From an uncultured Schlesneria sp. (GTDB lineage: Bacteria; Planctomycetota; Planctomycetia; Planctomycetales; Planctomycetaceae), in contig CAIQIR010000072.1 of assembly GCA_903871875.1 (NCBI GenBank), positions 49,925 to 113,924 on the forward strand: 64,000 nt of DNA. Reading direction: 5' to 3'. Shown here piece by piece: positions 18,389 through 26,721 of this stretch. The position numbers and the translations under genes are program-made. Within the stretch, counting starts at the first letter, position 1. Each line of letters begins with the position of its first letter. The notes under the pieces are model-generated. The model made no database searches. It was not told the origin of the DNA and saw only the letters and a list, made by a program, of their open reading frames with translations.

Positions 18389-18546
18389 CCTTCGTGATCT
18401 GCCAATGACCCGAAATTCCTGCCAGCTTACCAACCGAATTTCAGAGCCGCATTTTGGCACTGATTTCAATAAATCCGTCCTTCAATAGCGTTTATCAAAC
18501 CAGGTCCGTTCAATCTGGTTCTGTTCGGACGACAGAAAGGTCCTCC

Positions 18547-20421
18547 ATGATCGCAGCGACTCACGCTTCGGAAATCGATCAGGACTCGGCAACCACGGAT
18601 GTACACTCCGTCAAACCGGGCGTTACTGCATCGACCAGTGAGGACAAGCCCCGGCGTCGGAGCACGTCCCATTTGAAACTGGTTCCGGAAACGCTGGAGG
18701 TCCGCGAACAAATTCGTGAGGCGTCTGAACGTTACGCTACGCAGCTCGATAAAAGTCGCCCCTTCAACAAAGCGTTGCTCGAATCCCACGGCCGCAAATT
18801 GCTCGAACAGCTGGGCTTGCCGGAAGGATACCTGGGCTTTGCGATGGTCGTGATCGGCAATGCCTTCTGGAAACAACAGTTCCTAGCGATTCCTTTCGAG
18901 CGACGCTTGTTGCTGTTGCCTCACTGTTTGAAGCATGCCGACGGATGTCCGGCCGACTATGACGAATTCGGACTCGACTGCGAAAAATGCGGCGCTTGTT
19001 CGATTGCCGACTACAAAGTTCGGGCGGAACAGCTCGGCTACAAAGTCCTCGTGGCGGAAGGTTCGCCAATCGTCCTGAAGATTATCGTGTCTGGGCACGT
19101 CGACGGCATTTTGGGTGTCGCCTGTCTGAACGTACTAGAGAAAGCGATCGATAAGGTCTTGCTGGCGGGCGTGCCTTCCTACGCTGTGCCGCTGCATTCG
19201 GGTGACTGTAAGAATACCAAGCTCGACGAATCCTGGGTCTGGCATTGCCTCGACAAATACGTACCGCTGGAAGAATCGCGCACGTCGGGGTACGTCCCAC
19301 TGATGCGGGCCTCGAATCAGATGTTCGAAAGTCAGTTCGACGAGGTTCTGCCCGCCACGCGACAGGGCCAAAGTACGGGCGATTCGTTGTTGGCGGAAAC
19401 GGAATCGATTGCACGACAGTGGCTGGTGCAGGGCGGCAAGCGACTGCGGCCCTTCATTACCCTGGCGGCTTACGACGCGTTGACCGGCGCAGCCGGATTA
19501 GAGTCGACGTCGAATGAAGATCTGCCGAAATTTTCCGTCGACGTGCGTCGAACCGCGGTGGCAATGGAAGCGTTCCACAAAGCGTCGCTGGTCCACGATG
19601 ACATTCAGGACAATGACCCTTACCGCTACGGGCAAGAAACGCTGCACTGCCGGTATGGCGTCGGGACGGCGATCAACGTTGGCGACTATCTGATCGGTTT
19701 GGGATATCGGCTGATCAGTCAGGGCCGCAAAACGCTTGGAGCCGAAGCGGCCAGTGACATTCTCGACCGTTTGGCCAACGCGCACCTCAAACTTTGCGAG
19801 GGACAAGGTGCGGAACTGCGTTGGACGGGTGCCGACGCAGTCAAGCTAACGGCTCTCGACGCGATGAAGCTGTATGCGCTGAAAACATCGCCTGCCTTTG
19901 AAGCCGCTTTGTATGCCGGCCTGAGAATGGCTGGACCGATGGGTGCCTATGACACGATGGTGCCGGCGTTCAGTCGTCATCTTGGTGTGGGCTTTCAAAT
20001 CCTGAACGACCTGTTGGATTGGGAAGAACATGCTCCCAACAAATTGGTCGCCGGGCGCGACGCCGAATTGGCCAAACCGACATTGCTGCTGGCAATGGCC
20101 CTGGAATCGGCCAAAGGCCCCGTTCGTAGCGAACTGGAATCGGTCATCACCGAACCGTTGTCGGCGGAAACCCGTTCGGAACGGCTCCGGCGGCTGTATC
20201 AAAAACTGGGCGTGTTCGAGCAAGCACAGCTGCTGGTCGACAAATGCCGCAGCCGCGCCGAAGCATTGGCCGACGAAGTGCAACCCGAATCGCTACGACA
20301 GCTGCTCTATTTCCTGATCGACACGGTGCTCGCGGAATCGACGGCACCTCCGGCCCCGGTAGCTTTAGTGCCCTTGACCTTGCCGTTGCCCAAGGCCGGT
20401 AACCCTGTCGGCGCGACGTGA
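18547..20421 (+). CDS. DUF116 domain fused to a trans-polyprenyl synthase
   Basis: 624 residues from the ATG at 18547 (GAAAGG upstream). Residues about 85-240 form a DUF116 domain with a Cys cluster (C127, C134, C145, C148, C151), likely a metal or Fe-S site. Residues about 265-560 are a trans-isoprenyl diphosphate synthase: GGKRLRPF at 297, the first Asp-rich motif DDIQD at 351-355, and KTSPAF. The second Asp-rich motif reads NDLLD at 487-491, so its first Asp is Asn. It should condense isopentenyl diphosphate with an allylic diphosphate. The fused redox-like domain and the neighbouring ferredoxin, lipoyl carrier and cyclase suggest one dedicated pathway. Chain length cannot be read from sequence with confidence. 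Confidence 0.9.
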   Translation: MIAATHASEIDQDSATTDVHSVKPGVTASTSEDKPRRRSTSHLKLVPETLEVREQIREASERYATQLDKSRPFNKALLESHGRKLLEQLGLPEGYLGFAMVVIGNAFWKQQFLAIPFERRLLLLPHCLKHADGCPADYDEFGLDCEKCGACSIADYKVRAEQLGYKVLVAEGSPIVLKIIVSGHVDGILGVACLNVLEKAIDKVLLAGVPSYAVPLHSGDCKNTKLDESWVWHCLDKYVPLEESRTSGYVPLMRASNQMFESQFDEVLPATRQGQSTGDSLLAETESIARQWLVQGGKRLRPFITLAAYDALTGAAGLESTSNEDLPKFSVDVRRTAVAMEAFHKASLVHDDIQDNDPYRYGQETLHCRYGVGTAINVGDYLIGLGYRLISQGRKTLGAEAASDILDRLANAHLKLCEGQGAELRWTGADAVKLTALDAMKLYALKTSPAFEAALYAGLRMAGPMGAYDTMVPAFSRHLGVGFQILNDLLDWEEHAPNKLVAGRDAELAKPTLLLAMALESAKGPVRSELESVITEPLSAETRSERLRRLYQKLGVFEQAQLLVDKCRSRAEALADEVQPESLRQLLYFLIDTVLAESTAPPAPVALVPLTLPLPKAGNPVGAT

Positions 20422-20428
20422 TTGACGA

Positions 20429-21415
20429 ATGGCACATCCCTATTTGTTCCGGTTGGATGAGCGTGTCTCGCGCGGTCTTTCTCATTGGGATCCCGCCCAT
20501 CGCGAGCGCCATCGTCGTTTTATTCTGACTCAGCAAAACGACGATGGCGGTTTCGGCGGACGAGGACTGCCCTCGGAAAATCCGGACGAGCCACCGGAAG
20601 GGCGCGAGTCGGATCTGTACTACACCGCTTTCGCCGTTCGGGCATTGTCGGCACTGAAAGCCTTCAGTGCCGACAATGCCCGGCGAGTCGCGCAGTTCTT
20701 AAACGCATCTCGCCAGCATCAGGCGACCGTCATCGACGTCGTCAGTTGGCTGTATTCCGCACTGATGGTTCAGGCGGCCGCCGGAGTGGATTTGCTGGCG
20801 CACGCCGACACCGATTGGCCGGTACGGCTGGCGGAAAGGCTGGAGAGCTTCCGATCGCAAGATGGCGGCTACGCGAAAACCCGCGAAGGAGCATTGGGTA
20901 GCACGTACCATTCGTTTCTGGTCGCCCTATGTTATGAATTGATCGGCCAGACCCTGCCGGACCCGGGCCGTCTGGTGAGCTTTATTCGCGACCGCCAGCG
21001 GGACGACGGCGGGTTTGTCGAGATCGCACCGATGAAACGCAGCGGAACCAATCCGACGGCGGCGGCGATCGGCGTGCTGATCCTGCATTCGTCGATCGGT
21101 CCAAATCTACGCGAGGATGTGCTGGCTTATTTGCGCGACGTTCGTAGCGGCGAAGGTGGATTCCAGGCCAATACGCGAATTCCGTTCGCGGATTCCTTAT
21201 CGACCTTCACCGGATACCTCACATGCTCTGACCTGAATGCACCGAGTGTGATCGACATCGGGCAACTCGAGCAGTTCATCCTTTCGCTCGAACATCCAAG
21301 CGGTGGCTTTCGCGCGGCCGCCTGGGATCAGTCAACCGATGTGGAATACACGTTCTACGCGCTCGGTACGCTTGGTCTGCTCTGGAGCGATCGGACAACG
21401 CCGGCCCGAGCGTAG
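20429..21415 (+). CDS. Alpha/alpha-barrel prenyltransferase-like protein without the zinc site
   Basis: 328 residues, 7 bp after the DUF116-synthase stop. Five Gly-Gly-aromatic repeat motifs (QQNDDGGFGG, SQDGGYAK, RQRDDGGFVE, SGEGGFQA, HPSGGFRA) mark the alpha/alpha toroid of protein geranylgeranyltransferase beta subunits and terpene cyclases. The zinc ligands of protein prenyltransferases are not kept: the region equivalent to DxC reads DSLSTF, and DVYHT reads DVEYT, so the Cys and His are absent. There is also no DxDD motif. It may be a second cyclase-like or prenyl-binding subunit. Cytoplasmic; function unknown. It is the last gene of the cluster and contains an exceptional internal hairpin (20639-20682). 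Confidence 0.82.
   Translation: MAHPYLFRLDERVSRGLSHWDPAHRERHRRFILTQQNDDGGFGGRGLPSENPDEPPEGRESDLYYTAFAVRALSALKAFSADNARRVAQFLNASRQHQATVIDVVSWLYSALMVQAAAGVDLLAHADTDWPVRLAERLESFRSQDGGYAKTREGALGSTYHSFLVALCYELIGQTLPDPGRLVSFIRDRQRDDGGFVEIAPMKRSGTNPTAAAIGVLILHSSIGPNLREDVLAYLRDVRSGEGGFQANTRIPFADSLSTFTGYLTCSDLNAPSVIDIGQLEQFILSLEHPSGGFRAAAWDQSTDVEYTFYALGTLGLLWSDRTTPARA
20639..20682 (+). repeat. Perfect 20-bp inverted repeat with 4-base loop inside a CDS
   Basis: CGGGCATTGTCGGCACTGAA (20639-20658) is exactly complementary to bases 20663-20682, around the loop AGCC. It lies in codons 71-85 of the prenyltransferase-like gene and would form a very stable stem in the mRNA. Confidence 0.95.
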
Positions 21416-21440
21416 TGCCCTGCCACATCTCCCAAATAGG

Positions 21441-22268
21441 TTAAGGCCAGACGGCCGCTTCTTCTCCGTCCAGACGAAGCGTCAGGCACTTCGCGCTTCC
21501 ACCCGCCTTCAAGAACTCGTCCAGCGGAGTGCTATGAGGTGTGAAACCATGTTTGATCAGATCGGCTTCCAATTGCGGGCAACCGGTATTCATGACGACG
21601 TCGTGACCGACGACAACCGCGTTGCAGGCAAATCGCGCCGCCTCTTCCGGCTGAACGGGAATCAAATGCGGGATATGCGACAACGCACGGCGAGCGTAAT
21701 CGTCGAACGCAGGCGGAAAGTACAAGGCCGTCTGAGTATCCAGCGGACAGAAACAGGTATCCAGATGATAGAAATGATGATCGACCAATTGCAGCGGGAG
21801 CACACGGCAATTCATGTGAGCCCCCAGCCATTGCATGGCCGACGCGTCGCTGCGCACAAAATAGCCCGCAAATAACGTGTCTCCACAGAACAATGCGTCT
21901 CCGGCTCCCTCAAAATTCAGCGAGGATGGCAGGGAGATCGTCTCGAATCCCGCCGACTGAAACCAACCGGCATCGACGGGGGTTTCGCCTTGTCTGGCCG
22001 TGTGCCGAAACGCCGCCAGGAAGACTTTGTCGTGCCAGATCAATCCCGCATTGGCAGTAAAGACCAGGTCGGGCAAGCCCTTCACCGGCTCCATCAATTG
22101 CACATCGACGCCCAGACTGACCAGCAAGTCATGTAATGCCTGCCATTGTTCGCGTGACTTCACGGCGTCATTGGGCACACTGCGACTCATCCAGGGATTA
22201 ATCTCGTATTCAATCCCGTAGAAATCCGGCGGGCACATCAGAATTGTCGGTCGAGAAAGCTCGAGCAT
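21441..22268 (-). CDS. Amidinotransferase/dimethylarginine dimethylaminohydrolase-like enzyme
   Basis: 275 residues of the pentein (amidinotransferase) fold. The pattern matches the arginine-handling branch: PDLVFTANAGLIW early, NFEGAGDAL in the middle, the catalytic His in VDHHFYHLDTCFCPL, and the catalytic Cys near the C-terminus in GGSAKCLTLRLD. Penteins of this type hydrolyse or transfer guanidino groups, for example arginine to ornithine plus ammonia, or dimethylarginine to citrulline. The exact substrate is not decided by these motifs. No signal peptide. AAGG lies 8 bases before the ATG. It converges on the isoprenoid cluster with a 25-bp gap. Confidence 0.85.
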   Translation of the reverse strand: MLELSRPTILMCPPDFYGIEYEINPWMSRSVPNDAVKSREQWQALHDLLVSLGVDVQLMEPVKGLPDLVFTANAGLIWHDKVFLAAFRHTARQGETPVDAGWFQSAGFETISLPSSLNFEGAGDALFCGDTLFAGYFVRSDASAMQWLGAHMNCRVLPLQLVDHHFYHLDTCFCPLDTQTALYFPPAFDDYARRALSHIPHLIPVQPEEAARFACNAVVVGHDVVMNTGCPQLEADLIKHGFTPHSTPLDEFLKAGGSAKCLTLRLDGEEAAVWP

Positions 22269-23019
22269 TACAGAGCCTTATTTCCTGTGGCGACGAGTGA
22301 CAACGAATCCTTTCACGAATCGTAGTCGAACCGTTGTGAATTGTCCCCGGCAGCAATTTTGGCCCCATTCACCAGCGTTTAATCGCTCTTGAGTCATGTC
22401 AATCATCGTTCGCGAACATGTTGCGAAAAGTCAACATGTCCATCCATTCCTTGAACATGCCCCAGTCGGCACGATCGTTTTCTTCACCCCAGCGGCGGCC
22501 ATAAGGTGTGCCTATTAATGGCGTTGCATCATGTGGTGAAACCTTAGCAAACGTGTTCAATCCGTCAATCGGGTTTACAACTCGATGTACGCAACTCGGA
22601 ACGGGTCTCGACAGTCGCCGGCAGAGATCGTGGCCGCTCAAATTTATTTTGAGATCGCGATCCACGCTGCAAAACAGGCGAGTTGACGCCGAATGAGCGG
22701 CTCTGATCGGTCATCTTTCAGCCTCTTCGGCACACCTGCTGCGTGAGAGGGAATCATCGAACTGCGAAATGAAGTGGGCTCAGCAGTGACTGGCCAGTCC
22801 ATGCGTTCGAACGCCTTCGTGCGACAGACGCCCACTCCTGACGAACGACGATTCAAGGGCCGATTTCGGCAACCCTTTGATCGAGAAGGATCGATGACCT
22901 GCGACCACCGGAAAACGCCGGTATCGCCAAGAGCGGGCAACGGGATGCCGCCGAATAAGTTCACAAAAGATTGATCACAAATTCACAAATCAGGTAATTA
23001 CAAAGCAGGAGCATGTTCC
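22269..23019 (+). other. Intergenic region upstream of a Flp-like pilin gene
   Basis: About 750 bp with no firmly supported gene. A minus-strand open frame (22399-22665) ends in a plausible coding-like tail (WGMFKEWMDMLTFRNMFAND) but its upstream half looks random; it may be a remnant of a lost gene. AGGAG lies 8 bases before the pilin ATG at 23020. Short ACAAAT-rich direct repeats lie at about 22975-22995. Confidence 0.5.
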
Positions 23020-23346
23020 ATGTTGAAGACTCTGTTGAATGACGAAGCGGGCATCATCATTTCCGCCGAACTGGTCTTGGTCCTCACGATCGCCGTCCTG
23101 GCGATGATCGTCGGGCTGAGCGAAGTTGCCGTCGCCGTTAACACCGAACTGAATGACGTTTCCAACGCCATCGGTGCCTTGAATCAATCGTACTGCGTGA
23201 CCGGGTTCTGCTCGTTCAGCAACGGCAAACTGAAGGGTTCCAAGTCGGGCAGTTGTTTCCAGGATGCACTGGATGACTGCGATACGAACACCACTTGCGA
23301 TATCGTCGCCGGTGCTTCCAACAACACGACTGAAGGTGGCTGGTAA
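23020..23346 (+). CDS. Small Flp/TadE-like pilin-type protein
   Basis: 108 residues. The N-terminus is short and charged (MLKTLLNDEAG), followed by one long hydrophobic helix (IIISAELVLVLTIAVLAMIV) with a Glu inside it. This is the layout of Flp-type pilins and TadE-like pseudopilins, in which a prepilin peptidase cuts before the helix. The remainder is Ser/Asn/Gly-rich with five cysteines that could form disulfides after export. AGGAG precedes the ATG. It stands alone, with a strong terminator about 135 bp downstream. No tad secretion genes are in the window, so the assembly partner is elsewhere or absent. Confidence 0.7.
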   Translation: MLKTLLNDEAGIIISAELVLVLTIAVLAMIVGLSEVAVAVNTELNDVSNAIGALNQSYCVTGFCSFSNGKLKGSKSGSCFQDALDDCDTNTTCDIVAGASNNTTEGGW

Positions 23347-23480
23347 TTCAATTCGTCGGTTGCTTCCTTCAGGGGAACTCCGGCCGACATGATCTGATTT
23401 CGATGAACGCTGCCGCGACAGAAGAATCGTGCGATCGCCTTGATGGCTCGATTCATGACCGAAAATCACGATCCACAACG

Positions 23481-23514
23481 AAAACGGCCAAGAGCAATCT
23501 CGGCCGTTTTTTTT
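23481..23514 (+). terminator. Rho-independent terminator after the pilin-like gene
   Basis: AAAACGGCC (23481-23489) pairs perfectly with GGCCGTTTT (23502-23510), and the T-run extends to 23514. The A-run on the other side would let it work on the minus strand as well. Confidence 0.85.
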
Positions 23515-23683
23515 CGTTGTTCCGCTCAAACGGATTTCGGTTCAGTAGACGAATCGGGGCCGGATGCGCATGATTCGGTTGATGGATCGTGGAGGATTAT
23601 CGCCGCTTTCCGCGCCCCTGCCATGCGCTAATCCGAATCCCGCCTTTTTTGCCCACCCGTTTTGCTCGCCCTGAAAGGAACCG

Positions 23684-26428
23684 ATGCTGATGTCGTTTCG
23701 AGTCACTCGCCTGTTCGTGCTGGCCCTTGTTTCGAGCGCGGCCATTTCGACCGTCTCTTTTTCCGCCGAAACGGCTGACGGCAAAATCTATACTCAAGTA
23801 CCCGAGATCGCGCCCGCCGCAGGATCTGCCGCTAACGGAACGGAAGAGCCTCGCGACTTGTTCCATGTCGTCCCTGGATTTCAGGTCGAACGATTGTTCA
23901 CCGTTCCGAAAGAAACGCTCGGTTCCTGGGTCTGCATCACAACCGATCCCAAAGGACGCCTGATCGTCAGCGACCAGGGCGGCTTCGGCTTGTTCCGCAT
24001 CACTGTCCCAGCCATTAACAGTAAGGACCCCACGAAGGTGGAACCGCTCGACATTCATGTCGGCGACATGTTGCTGACCGGTGCACACGGGTTGCTCTAC
24101 GCCTTCGACAGCCTGTATGTCATCGTGAACGAGAAAGAGATGCCCAAAGGTCTTTATCGTTGCCGCGACACGAACGGCGACGACACCTACGACGAAGCCG
24201 TGAAGCTGCATGATATTCCCGGCGGCGGTGAGCATGGTCCGCATGCGCTGCGTCTTTCGCCCGATGGCAAATCCATTTATGTTGATGCCGGTAACCACAC
24301 CAAGTTGCCCTTTGAAGTCACGTTGAATGCCCCCCCACAAACGATGGGCGGAGTGCGAGCCGAACCTCTGCGAGCGACTTTGCCCGAGGGGGTTACCAGT
24401 CGATTGGCCCCGAATTGGGATGAAGACGTACTGCTGCCCAGGCAGTGGGATGCCACCGGCCATGCCACGGGCATTCTGGCTCCTGGCGGTTGGATCGCGA
24501 AGACCGATCCCGATGGAAAGACTTGGGAAGTTTTTACGGTCGGCTACCGTAACCAGTACGATTTCACATTCAACGCCGATGGCGAAATGTTGACCTATGA
24601 CTCGGACATGGAATGGGACATGGGATCGCCCTGGTACCGCGCGACTCGCGTGGTGCATGCCACGAGCGGCAGCGAATTCGGCTGGCGCAGCGGGACTGCC
24701 GTTTGGCCTGCGTACTATATCGACAGCCTTCCCCCGCTGACCGAAGTCGGTCCAGGTTCCCCTGTGGGTGTCGAATTCGGATATGGGGCCAAGTTTCCCG
24801 CCAAATATCAACGAGCCTTGTTCATCTGCGACTGGACATTCGGCACGATCTACACCGTTCACCTTGAACCGAGTGGCGCCAGCTATCAGGCGACCAAAGA
24901 AGAATTCCTGTCTCGGACTCCATTGCCTTTGACCGACATCGCCGTCGCACAAGACGGGGCGCTCTACTTTACGGTTGGCGGACGCGGCACCCAGTCAGAA
25001 CTCTATCGAGTGACCTATGTCGGCAAAGATTCGACGGCTCCGGTTGAGCTGCGCGATGCTCGTCACGCTGACTTGCGAGCCCTGCGTCACAAGATCGAAG
25101 CCTATCACACCGCGACGACCGCCAAGCCGGCTGAGGCGGCCGCATTTCTGCTGCCTCATTTGGCCCATGCCGATCGTCACATTCGCTATGCCGCCCGCGT
25201 GGCGCTCGAGCGGTTGCCACTGGAACTCTGGCAGGACAAGGTGCTGGGTTCAACCAATGCTGACGTCGTCACGACCGGCTGCGTGGGACTCGCCCGACAG
25301 GGCGAACAGGCCTTGCAACCGCGATTGGTCGCCGCGCTCGGCAAATTTGAATTTGCCAAGCTAACCGAATCACAACAGTTTGCCTTGCTGCGCGCCTACC
25401 AGCTGGCATTCATCCGACTCGGTCAACCCGATGAATCGACCCTGCGGGAACTCGGCAATCGGTTCGATGCCGCTTTCCCCACCAAGAACGATCTTCTGAA
25501 TCGCGAACTGGCGAACCTGATGGTGTTTTCGAATTCGCCGGGAGCGCTGAAGAAGATTCTGCCCTTGTTGACCAAAGAACGCGTCGTCGAAAAAGCGAAT
25601 CTGGGCGATGTCTTGTCTCGCAATAAACAGTACGGTGCGTCCATCGAAACGATGCACGCCAACGCTCCCGATTTGCAGCAATATCACTACGCGTTCGTGT
25701 TGCGAAATTTGAAACGCGGCTGGACCATGGAAGAACGCAAGATCTATTTCTCGTGGTTCGAGAAGGCCCATTCGTGGGCCGGCGGACACAGCTATCAGAA
25801 GTTCCTGACCAATATCGAAAACGATGCGTTCGAATCGATGCCTGAATCCGAGCGAATCGCGGTGGAAGCCGCGGGAGCTCGCAAGCCGTACAAGGCGCCG
25901 GAACTTCCGAAGCCCGCGGGTCCGGGCAACGATTACTCGCTCGACGAATTGCTCGCTCTTTCACAAACCAAGCTGAAAGGCCGCGATTTCAAGAATGGCG
26001 AGACGATGTACAAGGCGGCTCGCTGCGTCGTCTGCCATCGGTTTGCCGGTGACGGTGGCTCGACAGGGCATGACCTGACGCAAGCGGCGGGTCGGTTCAG
26101 CTTCAAGGATCTGGCCGAATCGATCATCGATCCGAGCAAGGTCGTTTCGGATCAGTACAAGACGACCGTCGTGGAAACCAAGAACGGCAAGTCCTATACG
26201 GGCCGGATCGTCAATGCCACGAGTGATTCGATTACCCTGTTGATCGATCCCGAAGACTCGACAAAACTCGTCACGGTGAAAAATGACGAGATCGAAGAAA
26301 AGCACTTGTCGCCCGTGTCGTTGATGCCCAAGGATTTGCTGAAACCACTGAATGAGAATGAAGTCCTGGATTTGATGGCGTATCTGTTGAGTCGCGGAAA
26401 TCCCAAGGATGCCATGTTCCGTAACTAA
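23684..26428 (+). CDS. Exported PVC-type heme c-binding dehydrogenase-like protein
   Basis: 914 residues; GAAAGGA lies about 7 bases before the ATG. A signal peptide covers about 1-28 (hydrophobic core then SAETADG). Residues about 50-440 form a beta-propeller of the membrane-bound dehydrogenase/glucose-sorbosone type common in Planctomycetota (GRLIVSDQGGFGLFR, GGGEHGPHALRLSPDGKSIY). Residues about 450-720 are HEAT-like helical repeats. The C-terminus is a cytochrome c domain with CVVCH at 781-785 and a downstream DLTQAAGRFSFKDLAESI segment. It probably oxidises a sugar or similar substrate in the periplasm and passes electrons to the heme. The actual substrate is unknown. It precedes a DUF1553 cytochrome on the same strand. 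Confidence 0.9.
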   Translation: MLMSFRVTRLFVLALVSSAAISTVSFSAETADGKIYTQVPEIAPAAGSAANGTEEPRDLFHVVPGFQVERLFTVPKETLGSWVCITTDPKGRLIVSDQGGFGLFRITVPAINSKDPTKVEPLDIHVGDMLLTGAHGLLYAFDSLYVIVNEKEMPKGLYRCRDTNGDDTYDEAVKLHDIPGGGEHGPHALRLSPDGKSIYVDAGNHTKLPFEVTLNAPPQTMGGVRAEPLRATLPEGVTSRLAPNWDEDVLLPRQWDATGHATGILAPGGWIAKTDPDGKTWEVFTVGYRNQYDFTFNADGEMLTYDSDMEWDMGSPWYRATRVVHATSGSEFGWRSGTAVWPAYYIDSLPPLTEVGPGSPVGVEFGYGAKFPAKYQRALFICDWTFGTIYTVHLEPSGASYQATKEEFLSRTPLPLTDIAVAQDGALYFTVGGRGTQSELYRVTYVGKDSTAPVELRDARHADLRALRHKIEAYHTATTAKPAEAAAFLLPHLAHADRHIRYAARVALERLPLELWQDKVLGSTNADVVTTGCVGLARQGEQALQPRLVAALGKFEFAKLTESQQFALLRAYQLAFIRLGQPDESTLRELGNRFDAAFPTKNDLLNRELANLMVFSNSPGALKKILPLLTKERVVEKANLGDVLSRNKQYGASIETMHANAPDLQQYHYAFVLRNLKRGWTMEERKIYFSWFEKAHSWAGGHSYQKFLTNIENDAFESMPESERIAVEAAGARKPYKAPELPKPAGPGNDYSLDELLALSQTKLKGRDFKNGETMYKAARCVVCHRFAGDGGSTGHDLTQAAGRFSFKDLAESIIDPSKVVSDQYKTTVVETKNGKSYTGRIVNATSDSITLLIDPEDSTKLVTVKNDEIEEKHLSPVSLMPKDLLKPLNENEVLDLMAYLLSRGNPKDAMFRN

Positions 26429-26560
26429 GCAGATCGAGAGGCAAACGACTCATCCGGTCAACCCGCAAGTCGGAACGCCCGCCCCGGTAAGGCGGTGAAA
26501 ACCGTTGTTCCGACGCGACCGGATGTGTGGGGTCGTATTGGCCAAAATGGGCCTGCAAAA

Positions 26561-26604
26561 TGACGAACGGTCGGTGCGATTCCCATTGCACCGACCGTTC
26601 GTCA
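26561..26604. terminator. Perfect 17-bp hairpin between two heme-protein genes
   Basis: TGACGAACGGTCGGTGC (26561-26577) is exactly complementary to bases 26588-26604 around a 10-base loop. It lies 132 bp past the first heme-protein stop and 117 bp before the next start. No U-tract follows, so it may be a factor-dependent terminator, an mRNA processing site or a regulatory stem. Confidence 0.6.
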
Positions 26605-26721
26605 CGTCCCGCATCAATTTGATCGCAGCCAGGAAACAAAAGTTGTGCGACAGCAGTCTCCCCCCTCGATAAACTAACGTTGATGGATGAGAGATCTTCT
26701 CGAACCGCTGGAACCTGACCA

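Noticed and set aside
22399..22665. 88-residue minus-strand frame upstream of the pilin-like gene.
   Set aside because: Only the last 35 residues look protein-like, and no start with a ribosome site is visible; at most a gene remnant.
23597..24952. 451-residue minus-strand frame opposite the heme-protein gene.
   Set aside because: Antisense to a well-supported signal peptide and propeller; no recognisable family.
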